Below, piece by piece: positions 6,413-14,241 of a stretch of 15,417 nucleotides of DNA. Made by a program: the position numbers and the translations under genes. The stretch covers positions 1 to 15,417 of the forward strand of contig JADIZG010000041.1 of assembly GCA_016704895.1 (NCBI GenBank), in the 5' to 3' direction. Each line of letters opens with the position of its first letter. The stretch's first letter is position 1. Under the pieces are notes generated by a model. It was given only the letters and a program-made list of their open reading frames with translations. It did not search any database and was not told the DNA's origin. Origin of the DNA: Betaproteobacteria bacterium (GTDB taxonomy: Bacteria > Pseudomonadota > Gammaproteobacteria > Burkholderiales > Casimicrobiaceae).

Positions 6413-6649
6413 ATGCGCCATCGAATCGATCCTTCGCTCGCCAAGACGCTCTCGTTCGCGGCGGTCCATTTCACGGTCGCGTTCACCGTCGGCTACCTGC
6501 TGACCGGCAGCATCGTCGTCGGCAGCGTGCTCGCGCTGGTCGAGCCCGCGTGCAACACGGTCGCCTACCACTTCCACGAGAAGCTGTGGGCCCGCCGGTC
6601 CGCGCGCAACGGCGGCGTCGCGGCAGGCGCGGCGCCGGGACACGCGTGA
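6413..6649 (+). CDS. Small DUF2061-family membrane protein
   Basis: A 78-residue inner-membrane protein of unknown function. It begins KTLSFAAVHFTVAFTVGYLL (11-30), followed by a second hydrophobic helix TGSIVVGSVLALVEPACNTV (31-50) and then AYHFHEKLWAR. The K-T-x-S/T opening, the L-T-G-S turn, the V-E-P/T at the end of helix 2 and the Y-x-x-H-E-x-x-W ending are the DUF2061 pattern. The C-terminal tail (61-78) is basic and low in complexity. Start: the ATG at 6413 lies 6 nt after the -10 hexamer and has no Shine-Dalgarno, suggesting a leaderless message. The overlapping Fur box predicts expression under iron limitation, although no siderophore or iron-transport gene is adjacent. It is convergent with the reductase gene, separated by 70 bp in which nothing else was recognised. 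Confidence 0.8.
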   Translation: MRHRIDPSLAKTLSFAAVHFTVAFTVGYLLTGSIVVGSVLALVEPACNTVAYHFHEKLWARRSARNGGVAAGAAPGHA

Positions 6650-6719
6650 TGTTCCACCGCACGATTGCCGCGTCGATCGCGCGCATCGAGAACCGATTCC
6701 CCTGCACGCGAGGCGAGGA

Positions 6720-7754
6720 TCAGCCCTTGCGTGCGTCCGCCTCGGCCGCGTACGTGAAGCTGTCGGCGAAGAACTCGTCGGCCGGAAGGTGGCACTCGGC
6801 GGTGAAGTCGCGCCTGGCGGCGTCGATCATCGGCGGTGCGCCGCACGCGTACACCTGGTAGCCGGACAGGTCGGGGAAGTCGTCCATCACCGCGCGGTGG
6901 ACGAAGCCGGTGCGGCCGGGCCACGCGTCGTCCGGCAGCGGATCGGACAGCACCGGGATGAACGTGAAGCCGGGGTTCGCCTGCTGCCAGCGGCCGGGCA
7001 GGTCGGGCAGGTACAGGTCCCTCTTCGAGCGCACGCCCCAGTAGAGCACCATCGGCCGGTCGATGCCGTGATGCAGCGCATGCTCGATCATCGCCTTGAT
7101 CGGCGCGAAGCCGGTGCCGCCCGCGACGAAGATCATCGGCTTGTCGGAGTCCTCGCGCAGGTGGAACGAGCCCAGCGGTCCCTCGAGGCGAAGGATCTCG
7201 CGGCCCTTGAACTGCGTGAAGAGCTGGTCCGTGAAGAGGCCGCCCGGAACGTGGCGGACGTGCAGCTCGAGCAGCGCGTCGTCGTGCGGCGGGTTGGCGA
7301 TCGAGAAGCTGCGGCGCCTGCCGTCCTTGAGCAGGAAGTCGACGTACTGGCCGGCGAGGAACTGCAGCCGCTCGTTGGCGGGCAGCTTCACCTTGACGAT
7401 CGCGACGTCTCCGGCGGGCTTGTCGATCGACTCGATCCGGCAGGGCAGCCGCTTGATCGGGATGTCGCCCGCACGGCGCACCTCGCGCACCTCGATCGCG
7501 ATGTCGCTCAAGGGCTTCGCGCAGCAGAAGAGCGCGTAGCCCGCGCGCTTCTCGTCGTCGGTCAGCGTGGTCGCCTGGTGCGGGCCGTAGTCGACCACCC
7601 CCGACAGGAGCCTGCCCTTGCAGGTCCCGCACGCGCCGTTGCGGCAGCCGTAGGGAAGCAGTAGGTCGGCTCTCATCGCCGCCTCGAGCACCGTCTCGTC
7701 GGCGGCGCACGCGAACGCGTGGCCGGCGGGCTTTATGGTAACCTCGAACGTCAT
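6720..7754 (-). CDS. [2Fe-2S] ferredoxin-FAD-NAD(P)H oxidoreductase (CDP-6-deoxy-delta-3,4-glucoseen reductase-like)
   Basis: An electron-transfer flavoprotein of 344 residues with three domains in order. A plant-type [2Fe-2S] ferredoxin domain spans about 1-92, with the cluster motif GCRNGACGTC (C37, C42, C45) and the fourth ligand most likely C77 in FCCAKP. An FAD-binding domain spans about 100-200 with RRSFS at 147-151, the R-x-Y/F-S flavin motif. An NAD(P)H-binding domain follows, with GGTGFAP at 212-218 and ACGAPPMIDAA near the end. The architecture fits soluble reductases of oxygenases and the proteins commonly named CDP-6-deoxy-glucoseen reductase in Betaproteobacteria. No CDP-sugar pathway gene is nearby, so that name should be taken as a family label only. 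The physiological electron acceptor is unknown; location beside ubiA leaves a role in quinone hydroxylation as a guess. ATG at 7754; divergent from the SDR gene with 66 bp between. Confidence 0.88.
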   Translation of the reverse strand: MTFEVTIKPAGHAFACAADETVLEAAMRADLLLPYGCRNGACGTCKGRLLSGVVDYGPHQATTLTDDEKRAGYALFCCAKPLSDIAIEVREVRRAGDIPIKRLPCRIESIDKPAGDVAIVKVKLPANERLQFLAGQYVDFLLKDGRRRSFSIANPPHDDALLELHVRHVPGGLFTDQLFTQFKGREILRLEGPLGSFHLREDSDKPMIFVAGGTGFAPIKAMIEHALHHGIDRPMVLYWGVRSKRDLYLPDLPGRWQQANPGFTFIPVLSDPLPDDAWPGRTGFVHRAVMDDFPDLSGYQVYACGAPPMIDAARRDFTAECHLPADEFFADSFTYAAEADARKG

Positions 7755-7820
7755 GTGTATCGTGGTCTCGCGCGCCGGACCGGTCGTGGTCGGCGCTCCC
7801 GGCGTTCCCGCCCCCGGCGC

Positions 7821-8723
7821 ATGATCCGCGTGCTCGTCGTCGGCTGCGGCGACGTCGCGATGCGCGCGGCGCGCCTCCTCGCCGGCCGCGCACGCCTGGT
7901 CGGCCTCACGCGCAGCGCCGACGACGTGCCGAAGCTTCGCGCCAACGGCTTCGTCCCGATCGTCGGCGACCTCGACGACCTGCGCACCCTTCGGCGCCTT
8001 CGCGCGGCGCCCTACGCGGTGATGCACTTCGCGCCGCCGCCGTCGGAGGGCCGCGGCGATCCGCGCACGGGCCATCTCGTCGCAGCGCTTTCGGCGGCGG
8101 GCAGAATACCACAGCGATTCGTCTACGTTTCGACCTCGGGCGTGTACGGCGACTGCGCCGGCGCACACGTCGCCGAGACGCGGCCGCGCCGCGCGCAGTC
8201 GCCGCGCGCGCGCCGGCGCGTCGACGCCGAGGACCGCCTGCGCGCGTGGGCGGCGCGCAACGGCGTGTCGCTCGCGATCGTGCGCGCGCCGGGCATCTAC
8301 GCGCAGACGCGGCTTCCGCTCGAGCGGCTCCGCCAGCAGACGCCGGTGCTCGTCCCGGAGGACGACGTCTACACGAACCACGTCCATGCGGACGACCTCG
8401 CGCGCGTCGCGATCGCCGCGCTCTTCCGCGGCCGGCCGAACCGCGCGTACCACGCGACGGACGACGCCGAGATGAAGATGGGGCAGTGGTTCGACGCGGT
8501 CGCCGACGCGTACCGGATGCCGCGCCCCCCGCGCGTCGGCTGGGAGGAGGCGGAGGCGCGCATCGCGCCGATGCTGCTCTCGTTCATGAGCGAGTCGCGG
8601 CGCCTGTCGAACGACCGGATGAAGCGCGAGCTCCGCGCGAGGCTCCGCTATCCGACGCCGCAGGCGATGCTCGACGAGGCGGCGCCGCGCGAGCTGCGCA
8701 AGCAGATGCCGCTCTCTTTCTGA
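7821..8723 (+). CDS. Atypical NAD(P)-binding SDR-family protein (YeeZ-like)
   Basis: A Rossmann-fold protein of 300 residues related to the extended/atypical short-chain dehydrogenases such as E. coli YeeZ. The nucleotide-binding loop is VLVVGCGDVAMRAARLL (4-20), a G-x-G-x-x-A form rather than the classical G-x-x-G-x-x-G. Residues 101-110 (VYVSTSGVYG) supply the S and Y positions, but no Y-x-x-x-K pair follows; the equivalent stretch is RARRRVDAEDRL. A later VYTNHVHADDLARVAI segment is typical of the extended SDR substrate domain. The substrate is unknown. ATG at 7821 starts the first beta strand; upstream in-frame codons encode an Arg-rich stretch that is not protein-like. ubiA begins one base after the stop, so the two are translated together. 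It is the first gene of the plus-strand run that reaches 10927. Confidence 0.85.
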   Translation: MIRVLVVGCGDVAMRAARLLAGRARLVGLTRSADDVPKLRANGFVPIVGDLDDLRTLRRLRAAPYAVMHFAPPPSEGRGDPRTGHLVAALSAAGRIPQRFVYVSTSGVYGDCAGAHVAETRPRRAQSPRARRRVDAEDRLRAWAARNGVSLAIVRAPGIYAQTRLPLERLRQQTPVLVPEDDVYTNHVHADDLARVAIAALFRGRPNRAYHATDDAEMKMGQWFDAVADAYRMPRPPRVGWEEAEARIAPMLLSFMSESRRLSNDRMKRELRARLRYPTPQAMLDEAAPRELRKQMPLSF

Positions 8724-8724
8724 C

Positions 8725-9642
8725 GTGACCGACGACAGCGCACCGGCCGCGCCGCGCACGCTCGCGCAGCGCGTCGACGCGTGGGAGCGGCTCGTCCGGC
8801 TCGACAAGCCGATCGGCACGCTGCTCCTGCTGTGGCCGACGCTGACCGCGCTCTGGATCGCGGCGCGCGGCACGCCGCCGCTGTCCGTCGTCCTGGTCTT
8901 CTCGCTCGGCACGCTGCTGATGCGCTCCGCCGGCTGCGCGTTCAACGACTGGGCGGACCTGGGCTACGACGCGCACGTCAAGCGCACGAGCCGCCGGCCG
9001 CTCGTGACCGGCGAGGTCACGCCGCGCGAGGCGCTCGCGGTGGGCGCGGGGCTCGCGCTCTGCGCGTTCGCGCTCGTGCTGTTCACGAACCGCGCGACCA
9101 TCGTGCTCGCCGTCGCGGCGCTCGCGATCTCGATCGCCTACCCGTTCTTCAAGCGCTTCTTCGCGCTGCCGCAGGCGTTCCTCGGCATCGCGTTCTCGTT
9201 CGGGATCCCGATGGCGTTCGCGTCCGTGCGCGGCGAGGTCGAGTGGCCCGGCTGGCCGATGCTGGCGATCAACCTGCTCTGGGTGATGGCCTACGACACC
9301 GAGTACGCGATGGTGGACCGCGACGACGACGTCCGGATCGGCATGCGCACGTCCGCGATCACGTTCGGCCGCTTCGACGTCGCCGCGATCGCGATCTCGT
9401 ACGCGGGCTACCTCGCGGGCATGGCGTGGGTCGGCCGGCTGATGGCGCTCGGGCCGGTGTACTACGCCGGCCTCGTGGCCGCGCTCGCGTGCGCCGGCTA
9501 TCACCTGTGGCTCATCCGCGATCGCGACCGCGAGGCGTGTTTCCGCGCATTCCTGCACAACCACTGGTTCGGCTTCGCGGTGTTCGCGGGCACCGCGCTC
9601 GACTATGCGGTTCGTGCACGCGCATGGCCCAGGCTCGCGTAG
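8725..9642 (+). CDS. ubiA: 4-hydroxybenzoate polyprenyltransferase
   Basis: UbiA attaches the polyprenyl chain to 4-hydroxybenzoate in ubiquinone synthesis, in the inner membrane. The 305-residue protein shows both Asp-rich prenyl-diphosphate/Mg2+ motifs: NDWADLGYD (74-82) and DTEYAMVDRDDD (191-202), with the conserved RLDKPIGTLLLLWPTL (25-40) at helix 1 and KRTSRRPL (86-93) after motif 1. About nine membrane helices can be followed, and length is as expected for UbiA (about 285-305). The start is a GTG at 8725, one base after the stop of the YeeZ-like SDR gene, implying coupled translation. Its end overlaps the start of the DNA glycosylase gene by 19 bases. ubiD, which acts on the product of this enzyme, lies 3 kb downstream in its own unit. 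Confidence 0.95.
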   Translation: MTDDSAPAAPRTLAQRVDAWERLVRLDKPIGTLLLLWPTLTALWIAARGTPPLSVVLVFSLGTLLMRSAGCAFNDWADLGYDAHVKRTSRRPLVTGEVTPREALAVGAGLALCAFALVLFTNRATIVLAVAALAISIAYPFFKRFFALPQAFLGIAFSFGIPMAFASVRGEVEWPGWPMLAINLLWVMAYDTEYAMVDRDDDVRIGMRTSAITFGRFDVAAIAISYAGYLAGMAWVGRLMALGPVYYAGLVAALACAGYHLWLIRDRDREACFRAFLHNHWFGFAVFAGTALDYAVRARAWPRLA

Positions 9643-10128
9643 CGCGCGCGGGGGCGCACGGTCTCCCGCCGGTCCTGCCCCGCGATGCGCGCATCCTGGT
9701 TCTCGGCAGCTTTCCGGGCGTGGCGTCGCTCGCGGCGGGCCGGTACTACGCGCACCCGCGCAACCACTTCTGGCCGGTGATGGGCGCGATCCTCGGCGAG
9801 CCGCTGCCCGCGATGTCCTACGAGGACAGGCTCGCGCGCCTCGCCGCGCGCGGCATCGCGCTGTGGGACACGATCGTCGCGTGCGATCGCAAGGGGTCGA
9901 GCGACCAGGCGATCCGCAACGCCATGCATGCCGAGGTTTCGCGCGTGCAGCGCGCGTGCCCGGGCGTCGTGGCGGTCGCGTTCAACGGCAACACGGCCGC
10001 GCGCGCCGCGCCGCGATGGCGCGAGGCCGGGTACGCCACGGTCGCGCTGCCCGTCGACGAGTCCCGCGTACACTCGACCGCTCGACGAGAAGATCGAGGC
10101 GTGGCGGGCGCTCGAGGCATGGCTTTGA
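9624..10128 (+). CDS. DNA glycosylase of the uracil/hypoxanthine family 6 (TDG-like), with an apparent +1 frameshift near the 3' end
   Basis: Likely a DNA-deoxyinosine (hypoxanthine) glycosylase of the UDG superfamily, acting in base excision repair of deaminated bases. The N-terminal part shows the family signature ILVLGSFPGVASLAAGRYY (24-42) followed by AHPRNHFWPVMGAI, and LWDTIVACDRKGSSD (80-94). The C-terminal family motif LPSTSPA is split: the first frame reads VALP to codon 10050-10052, while STSPAYTRPLDEKIEAW and RALEAWL continue in the next frame to the TGA at 10126-10128. Removing one C from the CCC at 10050-10052 restores a continuous 167-residue protein. Without this, the first frame runs on through an Arg-rich, non-family tail to 10157, overlapping the next gene. 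Either a sequencing error or a real inactivating mutation explains it; the good conservation on both sides favours an error or a very recent event. Start ATG 9624 overlaps ubiA. Confidence 0.8.
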
Positions 10129-10141
10129 CACGGAGGCGACG

Positions 10142-10927
10142 ATGGAGCTGGGACTGAAGGATCGTGTGGTGGTCGTGACCGGCGCGAGCAAGGGGATCGG
10201 GCTTGCCTGCGTGCATGCGTTCGCCGCCGAAGGCGCGCGCGTCGCGATGATCTCGCGCTCGCGCGCCAACCTCGACGCCGCGCTCGCGGCGATGCCGCCG
10301 TCGGCGCACCGGCCGGTTGCGGTGGTCGCGGATCTCTCGCGTGCCGACGAGGCGGCGCGGGCGATCGCCGAGGCCGGGCGCGCGCTCGGGCCGATCGACG
10401 TGCTCGTCAACTCGGCCGGCGCGGCGAAGCGCCATCCGCCCGACGAATTGACGGCGCAGGCGTGGCACGACGCGATGGACGCGAAGTTCTTCAGCTACGT
10501 CCATCCGATCGACATCGTCGTCAAGTCGATGGCGGCGCGCGGGCGCGGCGCGATCGTCAACATCGTCGGGCAGGGCGGCAAGGTCGCCAATCCGGTCCAC
10601 CTGCCGGGCGGCGCGGCGAACGCGGCGCTGATGCTCGCCACCGCCGGGCTCGCCGCCGCGTATGCGCCGAGGGGCGTGCGCGTCAACGCGATCAACCCGG
10701 GCGCGACGCTCACCGGTCGCGTGCAGGAAGGGCTTGCCGCCGAGGCGCGCATGACCGGGCTCGCGGCCGACGAGGTGCTCGCGCGCATGAGGCAGCGCAT
10801 TCCTCTCGGGCGGCTCGGGACGCCGGAGGAAGTCGCGCGCGTCGCGGTGTTCCTCGCGTCCGACGCGGCGAGCTACGTGTCCGGCGCGATCGTTCCGATG
10901 GACGGAGTGTCGACCCCGGTGATCTGA
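10142..10927 (+). CDS. Short-chain dehydrogenase/reductase-fold protein lacking the catalytic tetrad
   Basis: A 261-residue classical-SDR fold protein. The cofactor motif TGASKGIG (13-20), the NSAG motif (90-93), the VRVNAINPG segment (179-187) and the C-terminal FLASDAASYVSGAIVPMDGV (237-256) are all intact, so NAD(P) binding is likely. By alignment to the family, the catalytic tetrad positions are K115 (usual Asn), G143 (usual Ser), G156 (usual Tyr) and N160 (usual Lys); the region reads NPVHLPGGAANAALML where most SDRs have Y-x-x-x-K. Such proteins may be non-catalytic, or use other residues such as H153; I recall similar betaproteobacterial sequences, so this is probably a subfamily rather than a decayed gene. 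Start: ATG 10142 with GGAGG at 10132-10136. It follows the glycosylase stop by 13 bases and ends the plus-strand run; the repeat array begins straight after its stop. Confidence 0.85.
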   Translation: MELGLKDRVVVVTGASKGIGLACVHAFAAEGARVAMISRSRANLDAALAAMPPSAHRPVAVVADLSRADEAARAIAEAGRALGPIDVLVNSAGAAKRHPPDELTAQAWHDAMDAKFFSYVHPIDIVVKSMAARGRGAIVNIVGQGGKVANPVHLPGGAANAALMLATAGLAAAYAPRGVRVNAINPGATLTGRVQEGLAAEARMTGLAADEVLARMRQRIPLGRLGTPEEVARVAVFLASDAASYVSGAIVPMDGVSTPVI

Positions 10928-11180
<253 letters not shown>

Positions 11181-11186
11181 CGGATC

Positions 11187-11201
11187 GCGCTCCGCAAGCG
11201 C
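11187..11201 (-). terminator. Hairpin just downstream of the MFS gene
   Basis: GCGCT-CCGCA-AGCGC forms a 5 bp stem immediately after the MFS stop codon on the minus strand. There is no T-run, so intrinsic termination is uncertain; together with the repeat hairpins it could help end transcription. Confidence 0.25.
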
Positions 11202-11202
11202 G

Positions 11203-12447
11203 TCAGCGCGCGCGCTCGCGGACCGCGAGCGACGCGAGCGCGCCGATCGCCGCGGAGCCCGCGAGGATCGTGATGCCGAGGCTCCACGCGGACGCCAGTT
11301 CGCCTGCTTCCCGGCCGCGGTCGATCGCCAGCCCGACGAGGGGCTGCAGGATGCCCGTCCCGAGGAAGATGCCGGTGTTGGCGACGGAGGTGGCGATGCC
11401 CGAGTGCTCGGGGCGGTTGACCTCCTTCGCGATCGCCCACGACAACGTGAAGCCGGGGATCAGCAGGCCCATCAGGAAGAACCACGCGAGCGTCGCCGGC
11501 AGCGGCCACGCGGCATGCAGCAGCCACGGAAGCCACGAGAGCGCGAACGCGAACGTGCAGACGCGCATCACGCCGCGGCGGTTGCCGAGCCGGTCCGAGA
11601 CGACGCCGATCGCGACCGCGCCGAACGCGACGCCCAGCAGGAGCAGGCTCGTGTGCTGCGCGGCGACGACGCGCGGGTAGCCGTACGCGTGCTCGAGCCA
11701 GGGCACGGCCCAGAGGCCCGCGAAAGCGAGGAAGCAGCCGCCGACGCCGACGTTGACGGCGAACCCGGGCCAGGTTGCGCGGTTGGCGAGCACCGAGACG
11801 AGCGCGGCGCGCCAGTCGAGCTTCGCGCCGGGCACCGGCGACGGGGCGAGGGGCGCGAAGCCGAGCATCTCGGGGCGATCGCGCACGCGCCACCAGGTGG
11901 CCGCTGCGATCGCGAACGACAACGCAGCCAGCGCGACGAACACCGTGCGCCACGACGCCTGCGTGACGACCCACGCGAGCGGCGCGCCGGCCACGACGGC
12001 GCCCAGGTTGCCCGCGAACATCGTGATGCCGTTCAGCGTCGCGAAGCGTCGTGCCTCGAACCAGGTCGCGCTGACCTTGAGGATCGCGATGAACGCGACC
12101 GACACGCCGACGCCGACGAGCGTCCGTCCGACCGCGGCGACTTCCCAGCTGGGGGCGAGCGCGAACGCGAGCGACCCGATGCCCGCGACGAGCGAGCCGC
12201 CGGCGAGGAGCCGACGCGGACCCGCCGTGTCGGCCAGCACGCCGACCGGGATCTGCAGCAGCGTGTAGACGTAGAAGTAGGTCGCGGCGAGCGTGCCGAG
12301 CACGGCCGCGGGGATGTCGAACGCCCGCTGAAGCTCGCCCGCGATCGCCGCTGGCGCCGTGCGGTGGAAGAACGACAGCACGTAGCCCGCGAGCACGATC
12401 GAGAACACGGTGCGGCGGGCGCGCAGAAAGGTGGCGGAGGAGGGCAT
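11203..12447 (-). CDS. Major facilitator superfamily transporter
   Basis: A 414-residue inner-membrane secondary transporter with twelve predicted helices in two halves. Near the N-terminus VLSFFHRTAPAAIAGELQ marks the first helix and its outer loop. The loop between helices 2 and 3 reads PVGVLADTAGPRRLLAGG, the MFS motif A (G-x-L-aD-r-x-G-x-r) with D and RR. ATWFEARRFATLNGI is the motif region after helix 4, and the matching second-half loop is FGAVAIGVVSDRLGNRRGVM. The last residues (LAVRERAR) are basic. The substrate is not predictable from sequence; the pattern resembles organic anion or sugar-acid porters. ATG 12447 lies 6 nt from TAGAAT and lacks a Shine-Dalgarno, consistent with a leaderless message. 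The gene is divergent from ubiD and convergent with the SDR gene. Confidence 0.88.
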   Translation of the reverse strand: MPSSATFLRARRTVFSIVLAGYVLSFFHRTAPAAIAGELQRAFDIPAAVLGTLAATYFYVYTLLQIPVGVLADTAGPRRLLAGGSLVAGIGSLAFALAPSWEVAAVGRTLVGVGVSVAFIAILKVSATWFEARRFATLNGITMFAGNLGAVVAGAPLAWVVTQASWRTVFVALAALSFAIAAATWWRVRDRPEMLGFAPLAPSPVPGAKLDWRAALVSVLANRATWPGFAVNVGVGGCFLAFAGLWAVPWLEHAYGYPRVVAAQHTSLLLLGVAFGAVAIGVVSDRLGNRRGVMRVCTFAFALSWLPWLLHAAWPLPATLAWFFLMGLLIPGFTLSWAIAKEVNRPEHSGIATSVANTGIFLGTGILQPLVGLAIDRGREAGELASAWSLGITILAGSAAIGALASLAVRERAR

Positions 12448-12453
12448 TGGGGG

Positions 12454-12459
12454 ATTCTA
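12454..12459 (-). promoter_or_regulatory. -10 box of the MFS gene, next to the start codon
   Basis: TAGAAT on the minus strand (in CCTAGAATC) is followed by six bases and then the ATG at 12447. The spacing predicts a transcript starting at the first base of the start codon. A -35 at 17 bp (TCCATC) is poor. Confidence 0.5.
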
Positions 12460-12602
12460 GGTGATCGCCGACGGGCGATGGAGCGTCGTGCCGCATGGCG
12501 GTCACACTCCATGCGTCCGAACGGGCGCTTCCTCCCGCGCCCGGCGACCCCCATCGCCTGTCCCCGATCCCTGCGTTCTGCACCCGTAGAGGGCCGACCG
12601 GC

Positions 12603-12608
12603 TAGAAT
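12603..12608 (+). promoter_or_regulatory. Candidate -10 box of the ubiD promoter
   Basis: TAGAAT within GCTAGAATC, identical over nine bases to the box before hemX. Predicted start of transcription about 12615, leaving a leader of about 20 nt with AAGG at 12626-12629 as ribosome binding site. No clear -35 box. Confidence 0.5.
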
Positions 12609-12634
12609 CTCCCCGAACAGCGATCAAGGTGCCC

Positions 12635-14152
12635 ATGGCCTACCGCGACTTGCGCGACTTCATCGACCAGCTCGAGCGCGACGGCGAGCTCGTCCGCGTG
12701 CGCGCGGAGGTGGATCCGAAGCTCGAGATGACGGCCTTCTGCGACCGGGTGCTTCGCAAGGGCGGCCCCGCGATCCTGTTCGAGCGGCCGAAGGGGTCGT
12801 TCCGCGCGCCGTCGGGCGTGGCGATTCCCGTCCTCGGCAACCTGTTCGGCACGCCCGGCCGCGTCGCGCGCGCGATGGGCGCCGATCCCGCGAACTGGCG
12901 CGAGAGCCTGCGCGAGGTCGGCCGGCTGCTCGCGTTCCTCAAGGAGCCCGAGCCGCCCAAGGGCCTGAAGGACGCGTGGCAGAACACACGCCCGGTGTTC
13001 ATGAAGGTGCTCGACATGGCGCCGAAGGAGCGGAGCTCCGCGCCTTGCCAGGACGTCGTGTGGGAAGGCGCGGACGTCGACCTCGCGCGCCTGCCGGTGC
13101 AGACCTGCTGGCCGGGCGACGCCGGGCCGCTGATCACGTGGGGGCTGACGGTCACGCGCGGACCGCACAAGAAGCGGCAGAACCTCGGCATCTACCGGCA
13201 GCAGGTGATCGGCTCCGACAAGGTGATCATGCGCTGGCTCGCGCATCGCGGCGGCGCGCTCGACGCCCGCGAGCACGCGCACGCGCATCCGGGCGTGCCG
13301 TTCCCGGTCGCGGTCGCGCTCGGCGCCGATCCGGCGACGATCCTCGGCGCCGTCACGCCGGTGCCGGACACGCTTTCCGAGTACCAGTTCGCCGGGCTCT
13401 TGCGCGGCGGGCGCACCGAGATCGTCCGCTGCATCACGCACGACCTGCAGGTGCCCGCGTCCGCGGAGATCGTGCTGGAAGGCCATTTGACGCCCGACGC
13501 GAGCGACCCGACCGGCTACGCGACCGCGCCCGAGGGCCCGTTCGGCGACCACACCGGCTACTACAACGAGGTCGAGCGCTTCCCGGTGCTCACGATCGAG
13601 CGGATGACGATGCGCCGCGACCCGATCTACCACTCGACCTACACGGGCAAGCCCCCCGACGAGCCGGCGATGCTCGGCGTCGCGCTGAACGAGGTGTTCG
13701 TGCCGCTGCTGCAGCGGCAGTACCCCGAGATCGCCGACTTCCACCTGCCGCCGGAGGGCTGCAGCTACCGCCTCGCCGTCGTCTCGATGAAGAAGCAGTA
13801 CCCGGGCCACGCCAAGCGCGTGATGTTCGGCGTCTGGAGCTTCCTGCGCCAGTTCATGTACACGAAGTTCATCGTCGTCACCGACGACGACGTCGACATC
13901 CGCGACTGGAACGAGGTGATCTGGGCGCTGACGACGCGCGTGGATCCGGCGCGCGACACGCTGATCGTCGAGTCGACGCCGATCGACTACCTCGACTTCG
14001 CCTCGCCCGTCTCGGGGCTGGGCGGCAAGATGGGCATCGACGCGACGAACAAGTGGCCGGGCGAGACCGCGCGCGAATGGGGCCGCCCGATCGCCATGGA
14101 CGCGGCGGTGAGCGCGCGCGTCGACGCGCTGCTGCGCGAGCTGTCGCTCTAG
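12635..14152 (+). CDS. ubiD: 3-octaprenyl-4-hydroxybenzoate carboxy-lyase (prenylated-FMN decarboxylase)
   Basis: UbiD decarboxylates the prenylated 4-hydroxybenzoate made by UbiA, using prenylated FMN supplied by UbiX (not in this window). The 505-residue protein is full length (family about 490-510). It opens with AYRDLRDFIDQLERDGELVR, and shows PVLGNLFGTPGRVARAMG (65-82) and LITWGLTVTRGP (166-177). The cofactor-site arginine is in NLGIYRQQVIG (R188), and the acidic catalytic region is APEGPFGDHTGYY (298-310) with E300 and D305 as candidates for the conserved Arg-Glu-Glu/Asp network. The C-terminal domain includes GIDATNKWPGE. Start: the ATG at 12635 is preferred over an in-frame GTG at 12629 because AAGG (12626-12629) is then well placed and the N-terminus matches the family. 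It has its own TAGAAT promoter; divergent from the MFS gene. Confidence 0.96.
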   Translation: MAYRDLRDFIDQLERDGELVRVRAEVDPKLEMTAFCDRVLRKGGPAILFERPKGSFRAPSGVAIPVLGNLFGTPGRVARAMGADPANWRESLREVGRLLAFLKEPEPPKGLKDAWQNTRPVFMKVLDMAPKERSSAPCQDVVWEGADVDLARLPVQTCWPGDAGPLITWGLTVTRGPHKKRQNLGIYRQQVIGSDKVIMRWLAHRGGALDAREHAHAHPGVPFPVAVALGADPATILGAVTPVPDTLSEYQFAGLLRGGRTEIVRCITHDLQVPASAEIVLEGHLTPDASDPTGYATAPEGPFGDHTGYYNEVERFPVLTIERMTMRRDPIYHSTYTGKPPDEPAMLGVALNEVFVPLLQRQYPEIADFHLPPEGCSYRLAVVSMKKQYPGHAKRVMFGVWSFLRQFMYTKFIVVTDDDVDIRDWNEVIWALTTRVDPARDTLIVESTPIDYLDFASPVSGLGGKMGIDATNKWPGETAREWGRPIAMDAAVSARVDALLRELSL

Positions 14153-14229
14153 GCGTTGACGCGCGTTGTGGAGCCGGCCGCGCCGTCGCGCCCGGGCGTC
14201 GGCACGCGCCGGGGCGGGGGCGGGCGGTC

Positions 14230-14241
14230 GGGGGGGGGGGG
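14230..14241 (+). repeat. Run of 12 consecutive G in a G-rich intergenic patch
   Basis: A second G homopolymer lies in a G-rich stretch (about 14208-14255) of the 160 bp gap between ubiD and the glycosyltransferase gene. It could form G-quadruplex structure or be a sequencing artefact like the longer run at 10951. Otherwise nothing was recognised in this gap. Confidence 0.85.

Noticed and set aside
7731..7745. TATGGT as -10 box for the YeeZ-like SDR operon
   Set aside because: No -35 partner and it lies inside the start of the reductase coding region; too weak to call.
7719..7820. Upstream start for the YeeZ-like SDR
   Set aside because: The extra 34 residues are Arg-rich and overlap the start of the divergent reductase; the Rossmann strand begins at the ATG at 7821.
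6720..8945. Extended N-terminus of the reductase reaching back into the SDR gene
   Set aside because: Family alignment starts at the ATG at 7754; upstream codons are antisense to the SDR gene and low in complexity.
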